Shown in pieces: positions 36,687 to 45,670 of a stretch of 64,000 nucleotides of DNA. Every line of letters begins with the position of its first letter. Within the stretch, counting starts at the first letter, position 1. The position numbers and the translations under genes are program-made. Source of the DNA: Sphingopyxis sp. (GTDB taxonomy: Bacteria; Pseudomonadota; Alphaproteobacteria; Sphingomonadales; Sphingomonadaceae); the NCBI RefSeq assembly GCF_019459305.1, contig NZ_JAIBES010000063.1, positions 1 through 64,000 of the forward strand, read 5' to 3'. Under the pieces are notes generated by a model that ran no database searches, was not told the DNA's origin, and saw only the letters and a program-made list of their open reading frames with translations.

Positions 36687-37642
36687 TGGTCGTGGGTAGC
36701 AGTGTCGGGTGCGGTCAGCCGGACCTGGAAACGATCCTGCGCCAACGGATGCATGAAGCGCTGGTCGCGCAGCAAGATTGCGTCACCCTCCTTCTGCGCC
36801 ACCGGCATCCGCGCCCAGAACAGGAACGCGCGCGCATCAGGATCACCCATCAGCCACCGCTCGATCCGCGGGTCATCCATGCCGGTTGGCCGGCCGCTGA
36901 TGTCCAGATTACCGCCAATGCCGGGGGTATAATTGCCGCTCCCGTACCGCTCGGCGGTGCGCCAGAAGATATCGCGTTGCCAAAAGGCCAGCGGCGGCGG
37001 ACTGGCCACCACCAGCGCGTCCCGATATCCGCTCGCTGCCAGCGCGCTCGCCGTGGTCCGTTCGGCAGCGCCGGTGATCAGGCCATTGGCGAAAATATAG
37101 GCGCAAATCGCGGTGAAGCCGACCCACGCGGGCCACTGCCAGTTTGTCGCCCCGCCCCGCTCGCGGCGCAGCGACAGCCACACCGACAGGCCCAGCGCGA
37201 TCCATATCCACAGGTCGATGATGAAGATCGTATCGCCGTAAAACCATGGCGATGAAAAAGGCTCGAGCAGGCGGATGCCGTAATTGTTGAGCCAGTCGAG
37301 CGCCGGGTGGCTGAGGCAACCGATATAGGCGAGCGCCAGCAGCCAGCCCTTGTCGATCGGCGGCCGTCCGGCGGGGCGTTTGCCGCGCTTCGTCTGCCAG
37401 CGATCGAATGCCAGCATCGCCGCCCACAGCAATATCGGCAAGACCAGCATCGCGATCGGACCGTGCGTGATCCCACGCCGAAAGCCCAGATGCTGGACCC
37501 CGTCGAGCCACGCCAGGCAAGCGGCATCGATGTCGGGCAGGTTCGCCGCCAGAATCAGCGTCGGGATCGCCAACCCGGTCTTTTTCTTGAGCCCCATCTG
37601 GCCGAGAAGCGCGCCGACGAGGCTGTGGGTCAGATTATCCAT
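36683..37642 (-). CDS. Membrane-bound metal-dependent hydrolase, YdjM-like
   Basis: 319 residues with several membrane helices. MDNLTHSLVGALLGQMGL, AANLPDIDAA, RRGITHGPIAM and SHPALDWLNNYGIRLLEPF are the His/Asp motifs of the YdjM (DUF457) family, thought to be membrane metal hydrolases, possibly acting on phospholipid or LPS. The C-terminal ~130 residues form a soluble domain. It is first in the run leading to photolyase and the CFA synthase-like gene; substrate unknown. Confidence 0.85.
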   Translation of the reverse strand: MDNLTHSLVGALLGQMGLKKKTGLAIPTLILAANLPDIDAACLAWLDGVQHLGFRRGITHGPIAMLVLPILLWAAMLAFDRWQTKRGKRPAGRPPIDKGWLLALAYIGCLSHPALDWLNNYGIRLLEPFSSPWFYGDTIFIIDLWIWIALGLSVWLSLRRERGGATNWQWPAWVGFTAICAYIFANGLITGAAERTTASALAASGYRDALVVASPPPLAFWQRDIFWRTAERYGSGNYTPGIGGNLDISGRPTGMDDPRIERWLMGDPDARAFLFWARMPVAQKEGDAILLRDQRFMHPLAQDRFQVRLTAPDTATHDQ

Positions 37643-37730
37643 CGCCGCTTGGTGGCGTGGATCGATCCGCTTTGCAATCCGCTATCCGGACCGGATCACG
37701 ATCGTCTAACGAACGCCAAGCGCGCGGCAA

Positions 37731-38768
37731 CTAGAGCTCGGGTCCGCCCTCGGTCACCGTCCACGTCTGGCCCTTTTTGAGCAGGCTCTGCAGGTCGGCG
37801 GTCTTGCCTTCGGCTGCCGCCGCATTCTGGCGCCAGACGTCGGCCTCGAAGGTCGGGCGCGGATCGTCGTACAGCACCCCGAGCGCCATCGGGAACTCGC
37901 CAAAGCGCATTTCAACCAGCATATGCGCCACGCTGCGGTTGGTGACGTCATGGACGATCACCCCCGCGGCCTGCCAGTCGCCATCGACGACGTCGACGGT
38001 CTTGAGATGCAGCGCCTCGGCATCGAGCGCGATGCCCTTCGTGCCTTTGGCATAAAGCATCGGTTCGCCATTCTCGAGCCAGAGCTGGCGATCCTCGGCG
38101 CCTTTGGGCGCCGCGAAATCCTCGAACACGTCTTTGTTATAGACGATACAGTTCTGAAAAATCTCGATAAACGCGGCGCCCTTGTGGGCGTGCGCTGCTT
38201 TCAGCACTTCGGGCAGCTTCTTCGACACGTCGAAGCCGCGCGCGACGAAGCGCGACCCGGCGCCGAGCGCAAAGGCCGCGGGCTGCGCCGGGCGGTCGAC
38301 CGATCCATAGGGGGTCGACGGGCTGGTCGTGCCGACGCGGCTGGTCGGCGAATATTGGCCCTTGGTCAGCCCGTAGATCTCGTTGTTGAACAGCATGATC
38401 TGGCAATCGAGATTGCGGCGGATCAGGTGCATCGTGTGGTTGCCGCCGATCGACAGCCCGTCGCCGTCGCCGGTGACGATCCACACATCAAGGTTCGGGT
38501 TGGCGAGCTTCAGCCCCGTGGCAAACGCCGGTGCACGGCCGTGGATCGTGTGAAAACCATAGGTCTCCATATAATAGGGGAAGCGCGACGAGCAGCCGAT
38601 GCCGCTGATGAACACGGTGTTCTCGGGCGCGGTGCCGATTTCGGGCATTGTGCGCTGCACCGCCTTCAAAATCGCATAGTCGCCGCAGCCAGGGCACCAG
38701 CGGACTTCCTGATCGGTTTCCCAATCCTTGAGCGTCGTCGTGCGCGCGATGGTGGTCATCTCGTTCAT
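37731..38768 (-). CDS. korB: 2-oxoacid:ferredoxin oxidoreductase, beta subunit
   Basis: 345 residues. Cys25 and Cys28 (WCPGCGD), Cys59 (GIGCSSR) and the Cys of FQNCIVYN (about 204) are the four ligands for one [4Fe-4S] cluster. The thiamine diphosphate motif is VTGDGDGLSIGGNH (about 97-110), continuing NNEIYGLTKGQYSPTS. With the alpha subunit it oxidatively decarboxylates 2-oxoglutarate (most likely) to an acyl-CoA, reducing ferredoxin. Overlaps korA by 4 bases. Confidence 0.9.
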   Translation of the reverse strand: MNEMTTIARTTTLKDWETDQEVRWCPGCGDYAILKAVQRTMPEIGTAPENTVFISGIGCSSRFPYYMETYGFHTIHGRAPAFATGLKLANPNLDVWIVTGDGDGLSIGGNHTMHLIRRNLDCQIMLFNNEIYGLTKGQYSPTSRVGTTSPSTPYGSVDRPAQPAAFALGAGSRFVARGFDVSKKLPEVLKAAHAHKGAAFIEIFQNCIVYNKDVFEDFAAPKGAEDRQLWLENGEPMLYAKGTKGIALDAEALHLKTVDVVDGDWQAAGVIVHDVTNRSVAHMLVEMRFGEFPMALGVLYDDPRPTFEADVWRQNAAAAEGKTADLQSLLKKGQTWTVTEGGPEL

Positions 38769-40627
38769 GCTAGTGCCTCCTCGATGGCGGCTTCGATTTC
38801 GGCAATTGTGAAGGGTTGGCCCGACACCTTGTTCACCGGCTTGGCGTCGACCAGATACTGGTCGCGCAGCACCGTCTTGAGCTGCCCGGTGTTCATTTCG
38901 GGAATGATCACCTTGTCATAGCTTTTGAGCAGTTCGCCCAGATTGGCGGGCAGCGGCCAGATATGGCGGATATGGATGTGGCTGACGTCGGCGCCCTCGG
39001 CGCGCTTGCGGCGCACCGCCTGATGGATCGGGCCAAAAGTGGAGCCCCAGCCGACGACCGCGAGCTTGCCGCTTTCCGCACCGAGTTCGACAATCTGGTC
39101 AGGCACCTTGATGCCGTCGATCTTGGCCTTGCGGATGTCGGTCATCGCCTGGTGGTTCGATGCCTCATAATTGATGTGGCCGGTGTCGATTTCCTTCTCG
39201 ATCCCGCCGATGCGGTGGAGCAGGCCGGGGGTGCCGGGCTTGACCCACGGACGCTTGAGCTTTTCGTCGCGGCCATAGGGCTTGAAACCGCCTTCCGGCA
39301 CTTCGGTCAGGAATTCGACCGGGAAGGCTTCGTAGGTTGTAAGATCAGGCACCGCCCACGGCTCGGCGGCGTTGGCGATATAGCCGTCGGTCAACAGGAT
39401 CACCGGGGTCATATATTGCACCGCGATCCGCACCGCCTCGATCGCGCATTCAAACGCATCGCCGGGCGAGCGCGCCGAAATCACCGGCATCGGCGCATCG
39501 CCGTTGCGGCCATAGACCGCCTGATACAGATCCGACTGCTCGGTCTTGGTCGGCAGGCCGGTCGAGGGACCACCGCGCTGCGAATTGACGATGACGAGCG
39601 GCAATTCGGTCATGATCGCGAGGCCCATCGCCTCGCCCTTCAGCGCGATGCCGGGGCCCGACGAGCTGGTGACGCCGAGCGAGCCCCCATAGCTGGCGCC
39701 GATCGCCGAACAGATCGCCGCGATTTCATCCTCAGCCTGAAAGGTCGTGACGTCATATTCTTTCAGCCGCGACAGATGATGCAGGATCGCCGACGCGGGC
39801 GTGATCGGATAGCCGCCAAAGAACATCGGCAGCTTGGCTAGCTGCGCGCCCGCAACGAGGCCGAGGGCAATACCCTCGGCGCCGGTCAGCGTGCGATAGA
39901 GCCCCGGCGCGGCGGGCGCGGGATCGACATGATGCTGCTTGAGCGGCCCCGCCAGTTCGGCGGTCTCGCCGTAAGCATGCCCCGCGTTCAGCGCCGCAAT
40001 ATTTGCCGCTGCCAGATCGGGCGCCTTGGCGAATTTCGCATTGAGCCAATCGACCAGTGGTGCGCGGTCGCGGTCGAACATCCACAGCGCCAGCCCCAGC
40101 GTCCACATATTCTTGCAGCGCAGCGCTTCCTTGTTGCCAAGGCCGAACGGCTTCACGGCATCCATCGTCAACTGGCTGATGTTGAGCTTGAGCAATTGCC
40201 ACTTCGCCAGACTGCCATCGTCAAGCGGGTTGGCGTCATATTTCGCCTTCGCGAGGTTGCGATCGTTGAACTCGCCTTCGTCGGCGATGATCAGTCCGCC
40301 TTGCTTGAGCGAAGGCACGTTCGTCTTGAGCGCCGCCGGGTTCATCGCAACGAGCACGTCGGGCGCATCGCCCGCCGTGTCGATCGCCGACGACCCGAAA
40401 TTGATCTGGAACGCCGACACGCCGAACAACGTGCCTTGCGGCGCGCGGATTTCGGCGGGGAAGTCGGGGAAGGTCGCAAAGTCGTTGCCCGCGAGCGCCG
40501 AAGACAGGGTGAATTGACCGCCGGTCAACTGCATCCCGTCGCCGCTGTCACCTGCAAACCTGACCACGACTGCATCCGAAAGGGGGGACGTCCGTTTGTC
40601 GGTTTCGCCCGCTACCGCTGTCGCCAT
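38765..40627 (-). CDS. korA: 2-oxoacid:ferredoxin oxidoreductase, fused gamma-alpha subunit
   Basis: 620 residues. The first ~190 form the gamma domain (VVRFAGDSGDGMQLTGGQF, LIADEGEFNDRN), fused to the alpha domain with GYPITPASAILHHLSR, FQAEDEIAAICSAIGASYGG and SQRGGPSTGLPTKTEQSDLYQAVYGRNGD. This two-subunit layout is that of KorAB enzymes of aerobes, which can work beside the ordinary 2-oxoglutarate dehydrogenase. No ferredoxin gene is adjacent. Confidence 0.9.
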   Translation of the reverse strand: MATAVAGETDKRTSPLSDAVVVRFAGDSGDGMQLTGGQFTLSSALAGNDFATFPDFPAEIRAPQGTLFGVSAFQINFGSSAIDTAGDAPDVLVAMNPAALKTNVPSLKQGGLIIADEGEFNDRNLAKAKYDANPLDDGSLAKWQLLKLNISQLTMDAVKPFGLGNKEALRCKNMWTLGLALWMFDRDRAPLVDWLNAKFAKAPDLAAANIAALNAGHAYGETAELAGPLKQHHVDPAPAAPGLYRTLTGAEGIALGLVAGAQLAKLPMFFGGYPITPASAILHHLSRLKEYDVTTFQAEDEIAAICSAIGASYGGSLGVTSSSGPGIALKGEAMGLAIMTELPLVIVNSQRGGPSTGLPTKTEQSDLYQAVYGRNGDAPMPVISARSPGDAFECAIEAVRIAVQYMTPVILLTDGYIANAAEPWAVPDLTTYEAFPVEFLTEVPEGGFKPYGRDEKLKRPWVKPGTPGLLHRIGGIEKEIDTGHINYEASNHQAMTDIRKAKIDGIKVPDQIVELGAESGKLAVVGWGSTFGPIHQAVRRKRAEGADVSHIHIRHIWPLPANLGELLKSYDKVIIPEMNTGQLKTVLRDQYLVDAKPVNKVSGQPFTIAEIEAAIEEALA

Positions 40628-40823
40628 TTTATTTTCTGCCTTGAATCTTGCGAACCTGTGACGCTGGCCTAGGCCTGTGGGCGCGATGCCGCAATTCAGA
40701 AAAAATTGTGCGCTGCAAACTTCAAACGCCCGAATGGGTTTCTAATTGCCATTGAATTATCCCGCGCGATGCCGAATAGCTGCGCCGATAACAAAGACGC
40801 AACGGCGAAGAGGGACCAGCAGG

Positions 40824-41771
40824 ATGACCGACGGCACCACCCATTACACCCGCCCCGACGTGGCGATGTTCCTAGCTTTCCTCAATGCGCAGGAAGGCCC
40901 CAAGATGGAAGAGTTGCCGCCCGCCGAGGCGCGCGAGATGTTTCGTATGATGGCCAAGATGGCCGATGCCCCGCGCGGCGAGATTGCCAAGGTCGAGGAT
41001 CGAACAATTCCCGGCCCCGCGGGCGAGATTTCGATCCGCATCTATGACAATCGTCCTGACCGCGAACCTGGCCCGGTGATGGTCTTTTATCACGGCGGCG
41101 GCTGGGTCATCGGCGACCTCGACACCCACGATGCCTATTGCGCCGAAGCCGCACGCCTGCTCGACATGCCCGTCATCGCGATCGACTATCGCCTCGCGCC
41201 CGAACACCCCTTCCCCGCCGCGCCCGACGATTGCGAAGCGGCGACGCGCTGGGTTGCCGATAATTTCCCCTGCACCGGGCTCGTCCTGTCGGGCGAAAGC
41301 GCCGGCGGCAACCTGACCATCGCGACCGCGCTCACCCTTCGCGACAAACCCGCGTCGAAGCCGGTGATTGCTATGCACCCCATCTACCCGGCAGTGACGA
41401 CGCACGACGACTGGCAAAGCTACCGCGATTTCGGCGAAGGCCATCTACTGACAACCGGCAGCATGACGTGGTTCGGCAATCATTATGCCGCCGATCCCGC
41501 CGATTATCGCGCGTCGCCGCTCGATTTCCCGGCTGCGGGCCTGCCGCCAACATTGCTCATCACCGCTGGACTCGACCCGCTGCGCGATCAGGGCCGCGCT
41601 TACGCCGCCAAGCTGATCGAAGCGGGTGTGCCGACGACCTATCGCGAAGCGGCGGGCAGCATTCACGGCTACATCAATCTGGCGCAAGGTATCCCGAGCG
41701 CCAAGGACGACATCCGCGGTGCGCTGACGGTCTTGAAAGCGATCGTCGCCGACGCTAGCGGGACGGCATGA
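40824..41771 (+). CDS. Alpha/beta hydrolase, HSL-family esterase
   Basis: 315 residues from the ATG preceded by GGGACCAGCAGG. The oxyanion HGGG motif is VFYHGGGWVIGD (about 90), the nucleophile is GESAGGN (about 160), the Asp is in LLITAGLDPLRDQG, and the His in AGSIHGYI, so the triad is complete. It hydrolyses short acyl esters, cytoplasmic (no signal). The stop overlaps the rppH start (ATGA). Confidence 0.9.
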   Translation: MTDGTTHYTRPDVAMFLAFLNAQEGPKMEELPPAEAREMFRMMAKMADAPRGEIAKVEDRTIPGPAGEISIRIYDNRPDREPGPVMVFYHGGGWVIGDLDTHDAYCAEAARLLDMPVIAIDYRLAPEHPFPAAPDDCEAATRWVADNFPCTGLVLSGESAGGNLTIATALTLRDKPASKPVIAMHPIYPAVTTHDDWQSYRDFGEGHLLTTGSMTWFGNHYAADPADYRASPLDFPAAGLPPTLLITAGLDPLRDQGRAYAAKLIEAGVPTTYREAAGSIHGYINLAQGIPSAKDDIRGALTVLKAIVADASGTA

Positions 41772-42244
41772 TCGATCCCAGCACGCTTCCTTACCGGCCC
41801 TGTGCCGGCGTCATGCTCGCCAACCGCGACGGCCTGGTCTTCGTCGGCCAGCGACTCGATACCTCCAGCGAGGCGTGGCAGATGCCGCAGGGCGGAATCG
41901 ACGATGGCGAAGATGCCGAAGAGGCAGCCATCCGCGAACTCGGCGAAGAAACCGGCATTCATGGCGGGCTGGTCGAAATCATTGCGCGCAGCCGCGAGGA
42001 ATATTTCTACGACCTGCCCGACCATCTGATCGGCAAGATGTGGGGCGGCAAATATCGCGGCCAGCGCCAGCATTGGTTCCTGATGCGCTTCATGGGCGAG
42101 GACGGCGACGTCAACATCGCGACCAAGCATCAGGAATTTCGCGCCTGGAAATGGGCCCAGCTGAACGAGGTCGAGAAGCTGATCGTGCCGTTCAAGCGCG
42201 TGCTTTACCGCGGACTGATCGAGGAATTCGGTCCGCTGGTCTGA
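41768..42244 (+). CDS. rppH: RNA pyrophosphohydrolase
   Basis: 158 residues. The Nudix box reads GGIDDGEDAEEAAIRELGEETGI (about 39-61), with the YRPCAGVMLANRDGLVFVGQRLD start and WFLMRFMGED of RppH. It removes the 5' phosphates of mRNA and so triggers decay. Translationally coupled to the esterase. Its last ~40 bases overlap the 3' end of the convergent glycosylase gene. Confidence 0.93.
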   Translation: MIDPSTLPYRPCAGVMLANRDGLVFVGQRLDTSSEAWQMPQGGIDDGEDAEEAAIRELGEETGIHGGLVEIIARSREEYFYDLPDHLIGKMWGGKYRGQRQHWFLMRFMGEDGDVNIATKHQEFRAWKWAQLNEVEKLIVPFKRVLYRGLIEEFGPLV

Positions 42245-42894
42245 TCGCGCAGCGCCAGCGCAGTACGAAACACATCGGCGAACATCTCGGGGGTCAGACG
42301 GCCGGTGTTCGTATTGTAACGCGAACAATGATAGCTATCGACCAGGTGGCGCCCATCAGCCAGCCCATGAACGGCGCCATGACCGAAAGGATGCGCCGCT
42401 GGCCGCACTCCAGCCGCTCTCAGCACCGCATCATGCGCGATCCGCCCCAGCGCGATAATCACGCGCACACCGGGCAAGGCGGCCAGTTGCTTCTCGAAAA
42501 ATGGCCGGCAATTCATGATCTCCGCGGGGGTCGGCTTATTCTGCGGCGGCAGGCATTTGACGCTGTTGACGATAATGGCACCGTCGAGCGTCAGCCCGTC
42601 GTCGACCCGCGCATCATATCGGCCTTGGCTCAGCCCGAACTCGGCGAGCGTGGCGAACAGCAGGTCGCCCGCATAGTCGCCGGTGAATGGCCGCCCCGTC
42701 CGGTTGGCGCCATGCTTGCCCGGCGCCAGCCCCGCAAAGGCGAGCCAGCCGTCGGGATCGCCGAAGGCATATACCGGCGCGTTCCACCAATCGGGATGTT
42801 CGGCCTGGCATTCTCGCCGAAAGGCGACGAGCCGAGGGCAGCGCGGACAATCGCGCGGCGGCTCGGTTTCGGGCAACGGGCTGTCAATCTTCAC
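42205..42894 (-). CDS. Uracil-DNA glycosylase, type 5 (UdgB-like)
   Basis: 229 residues from a GTG at VKIDSPLPETEPPRD; the upstream part of the frame overlaps folK and is Arg-rich, so it is unlikely. Fe-S Cys are DCPRCPRLVAFRREC and NSVKC. The active-site loop is FAGLAPGKHGANRTGRPFTGDYAGDLLF (about 51-78), and the second motif is HCSRYNTNTGRLT. It removes uracil from DNA in base-excision repair. Stop overlaps rppH tail-to-tail; its start lies 23 bases from the divergent folK start. Confidence 0.88.
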   Translation of the reverse strand: MKIDSPLPETEPPRDCPRCPRLVAFRRECQAEHPDWWNAPVYAFGDPDGWLAFAGLAPGKHGANRTGRPFTGDYAGDLLFATLAEFGLSQGRYDARVDDGLTLDGAIIVNSVKCLPPQNKPTPAEIMNCRPFFEKQLAALPGVRVIIALGRIAHDAVLRAAGVRPAAHPFGHGAVHGLADGRHLVDSYHCSRYNTNTGRLTPEMFADVFRTALALRDQTSGPNSSISPR

Positions 42895-42917
42895 CCATCT
42901 GCGATAGGCGCGGGGCC

Positions 42918-43439
42918 ATGAGCAACGCAATGCCGCTTCCTCTTTATGCCATCGGGCTCGGGTCGAACCGGCGCCACGCCCGCTTTGGCGATCCGCGTGC
43001 GGTATTGCTCGCTGCACTCGCCGCGCTCGAAAGCGACGACATCGAGGCCGTCGACGCCAGCCCGATCATTGCCAGCGACGCGCTCGGCCCCTCGCGCCGC
43101 CGCTATGCCAATGCGGTTGCGCTCGTTGCAACGACGCTGAGCCCACCCGAAATGCTCGCAAGGCTGCACGCGATCGAAGCGGCGTTCGGCCGCCGCACCG
43201 GACAGCGCTGGAGCGCGCGAACGCTCGACCTCGACATTCTCCTCTGGTCGGGCGGCATCTGGTCCGACAATATGCTCACCATCCCCCACCCCGCCATCGA
43301 AAAGCGCGCCTTTGTTCTTGGCCCACTGCGCGCGATCGTTCCCGAATGGCAGCATCCGCTCCACCGCCGCAGCGTCCGCCAACTCGCCGCACGGCTCGCA
43401 CGTCCAAAGCCGGTTGACCGGGGCGCAGCGGCGCACTAG
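42918..43439 (+). CDS. folK: 2-amino-4-hydroxy-6-hydroxymethyldihydropteridine pyrophosphokinase
   Basis: 173 residues from the ATG opening MSNAMPLPLYAIGLGSNRRH. HPPK motifs are GLGSNRR (about 13), FGRRTGQRWSARTLDLDILLW (about 93) and the IPHPAIEKRAFVLGPL end. It pyrophosphorylates the pterin precursor of folate. Divergent from the glycosylase gene; tRNA-Lys follows after 42 bases. Confidence 0.92.
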   Translation: MSNAMPLPLYAIGLGSNRRHARFGDPRAVLLAALAALESDDIEAVDASPIIASDALGPSRRRYANAVALVATTLSPPEMLARLHAIEAAFGRRTGQRWSARTLDLDILLWSGGIWSDNMLTIPHPAIEKRAFVLGPLRAIVPEWQHPLHRRSVRQLAARLARPKPVDRGAAAH

Positions 43440-43481
43440 GGCGACGGCTCACTTCGCAAGCCGCCTTTGCGGTGCCGCGAT

Positions 43482-43557
43482 GGGCCCTTAGCTCAGTCGG
43501 TAGAGCAACTGACTTTTAATCAGTAGGTCGCTGGTTCGAACCCAGCAGGGCTCACCA
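43482..43557 (+). tRNA. tRNA-Lys (UUU anticodon)
   Basis: A 76-base cloverleaf with encoded CCA. The acceptor arm GGGCCCT pairs with AGGGCTC (one G-U), the D-loop has AGCTCAGTCGGTAGAGC, and the anticodon stem ACTGA/TCAGT holds loop CTTTTAA with TTT at 43515-43517. The T-arm is CTGGTTCGAACCCAG. A T6 run starts just after CCA and may end transcription. Confidence 0.96.
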
Positions 43558-43758
43558 TTTTTTCCCGGTTTGTCGAAAGTGGACGGCGCGGCACGGCGCT
43601 TTTGACAGCCGCGGATATCAACTGCAGCCGCCGCGCGATTGCCCCCGCCATATTGTTGCGTTCGTTACCGGTGAATTTACCGATTGGCTTGATAAGGGCC
43701 GCGTTGGCGGCGCATGTACGCCCATGTACTGATGCGGCGGCCACGACGGGGACGGAAT

Positions 43759-44775
43759 TTGACGACACTCATCACCGGTGCGGCAGGCTTTATCGGCATG
43801 CATGTTGCGGCGGCGCTGCTCGCGCGCGGCGGGCGTGTGATCGGCATCGACAACTTCACGCCCTATTATTCTCTCGAGCTCAAACGCGCCCGCGTCGCAC
43901 ATCTTGCGGCACATTATGGCGACCAGTTTGTGTTCAAGGATGTCGATTTCGGTGACGCGAATGCGCTCGCTCAGACGCTGGCCGATGCGAAGATCGATCG
44001 GATCGTGCATCTCGGCGCGCAGCCGGGTGTGCGGTATTCGCTCGAAAATCCGGGGGCCTATATCCACTCGAACATCTCCGGGCATGTGAATATTCTCGAA
44101 CTGGCGCGTCACCGGACAGTTTCGCACCTCGTCTATGCGTCTTCGTCGTCGGTCTATGGGATGCGGAGCGATACGCCATTTCGGGTCGCCGACAGGGCCG
44201 ATACGCCCATCTCGCTCTACGCCGCGACGAAACGCGCCGATGAGTTAATGAGCGAAACCTATGCCCATCTCTTCCGCATCCCGCAGACCGGACTGCGCTT
44301 TTTTACCGTTTATGGCCCGTGGGGTCGCCCTGACATGGCGGTCTGGAAGTTCACCGAGGCGGTGCTGCAAGGCCGTCCAATCGATGTTTACAATCACGGC
44401 GACATGCTGCGCGATTTCACCTTTATCGATGATATCGTCAATGGCGTGGTGCTGGCGCTCGACCGCCCCCCTGACGACGACAATCGTGAAAAGCCGGGCG
44501 GCTTCATCACGCCCCACCGCCTGTATAACATCGGCAACAACCGCCCCGAACGGCTGACCGACCTGATCCAGGCCATCGAAGTCGCCTGCGACCGTAAAGC
44601 GCAAATCAATCTGCTGCCGATGCAGGATGGCGACGTCTATCAGACCTTCGCCGACATCGACGATATCAGCCGCGACCTCGGCTTCGCGCCGACGACCCCG
44701 ATGGCCGTCGGGATTCCCGCCTTTGTCGATTGGTATCGCAAGGACTGGTCGCAGCGGACGCCAGTCACCGGATGA
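43759..44775 (+). CDS. NAD-dependent sugar epimerase, UDP-glucuronate 4-epimerase-like
   Basis: About 338 residues from a TTG preceded by GGGGACGG (LTTLITGAAGFIG). ATG codons at 43714 and 43732 are alternatives but have no good ribosome site and add an Arg-rich lead. The Rossmann motif is GAAGFIGMHVA, IDNFTPYYSLELKRARV is the CapI/UDP-glucuronate 4-epimerase pattern, and the catalytic YAATKRADELM has Tyr and Lys. It would supply UDP-galacturonate from the Ugd product for surface polysaccharide. Confidence 0.87.
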   Translation: MTTLITGAAGFIGMHVAAALLARGGRVIGIDNFTPYYSLELKRARVAHLAAHYGDQFVFKDVDFGDANALAQTLADAKIDRIVHLGAQPGVRYSLENPGAYIHSNISGHVNILELARHRTVSHLVYASSSSVYGMRSDTPFRVADRADTPISLYAATKRADELMSETYAHLFRIPQTGLRFFTVYGPWGRPDMAVWKFTEAVLQGRPIDVYNHGDMLRDFTFIDDIVNGVVLALDRPPDDDNREKPGGFITPHRLYNIGNNRPERLTDLIQAIEVACDRKAQINLLPMQDGDVYQTFADIDDISRDLGFAPTTPMAVGIPAFVDWYRKDWSQRTPVTG

Positions 44776-44818
44776 TCAGCGAATTGACCGCCTCAAATGG
44801 TGGGACGGAATGGCTTCG

Positions 44819-45490
44819 TCAGGGCCGCTTGGCGAACCAGATCAGGTGATATCCGCCCTTGCCATTGGCGCGGGCGCGAACCTTGACTTCCTCGACAACA
44901 AAACCCGCGGCGATCAACCGGCGCGTAAAATTGGTGTCGGGTGCCGCCGACCATATCGCGAGCACGCCGCCAGGCTTCAGCGCCGCTTTGGCCGATGCAA
45001 GACCGGTCACGCCGTAAATCTGATCGTTGGCGGGGCGCGTCAACCCATCTGGGCCATTGTCGACGTCGAGCAAGATCGCGTCGAAAGCTTCTCTTGCAGC
45101 GCTCATGGCAGCAGAGACATCGGCGACAACGACGTCGACCCGCGGATCATCAAGACAGGCTGCCGCAAGCTCGGCCATCGGTCCGCGCGCCCACTCGATG
45201 ATTTCCGGGACCAATTCGGCCACGGTGATCCTGGCCTGTGGTCCGAGCATGGACAAGGCTGCGCGCAAGGTGAACCCCATGCCAAAGCCGCCGATCAGCA
45301 GCTGGGCCGTGCCCCTGTCGCGCAGCCGATCGCAGCTCATCGTCGCGAGTGCCTCTTCGGAGCCGCTCATCCGGCTGCTCATCAGTTCGTTGCCGCCCAG
45401 CGCGATGATAAACTCGTCGCCACGCCGAAACAGGCGAAGTTCGCCGCCGCCCGGCACCGCGGCGGTGCCGATCAGTTCGCGGATCTTCAC
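44819..45490 (-). CDS. Spermidine synthase-like methyltransferase-fold protein
   Basis: 223 residues from the GTG opening VKIRELIGTAAVPGG; a TTG at 45562 would add a 24-residue Lys/Arg-rich lead. GGGELRLFRRGDEFIIALGGNELMSSRMSGSEEALATM matches the start of SpeE-like proteins, and LLIGGFGMGFTLRAAL (about 75) is the SAM/dcSAM loop, with AFDAILLDVDNGPDG further on. It lacks the full polyamine site, so the substrate is uncertain. Confidence 0.78.
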   Translation of the reverse strand: MKIRELIGTAAVPGGGELRLFRRGDEFIIALGGNELMSSRMSGSEEALATMSCDRLRDRGTAQLLIGGFGMGFTLRAALSMLGPQARITVAELVPEIIEWARGPMAELAAACLDDPRVDVVVADVSAAMSAAREAFDAILLDVDNGPDGLTRPANDQIYGVTGLASAKAALKPGGVLAIWSAAPDTNFTRRLIAAGFVVEEVKVRARANGKGGYHLIWFAKRP

Positions 45491-45670
45491 TTCGCGTCGC
45501 CCGTCATGTCGTCGTTCCTTTGACCGTTCGCTCCCCCTTACCCGCTTCTTGCTTTTTGCCAACGCAGTGCGCGCGGCGGATGGCGAATGGACAATATCTT
45601 GGTAGGGGGTTCGATGTAGAGTGCTGCGTCAAGAGGCGGCACCGATACCCGCGTGGAGGCAGAACATCCG

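Noticed and set aside
43482-43760. tRNA-Lys as an integration site for an island ahead of the epimerase
   Set aside because: No integrase gene and no second copy of the tRNA 3' end were seen in the window.
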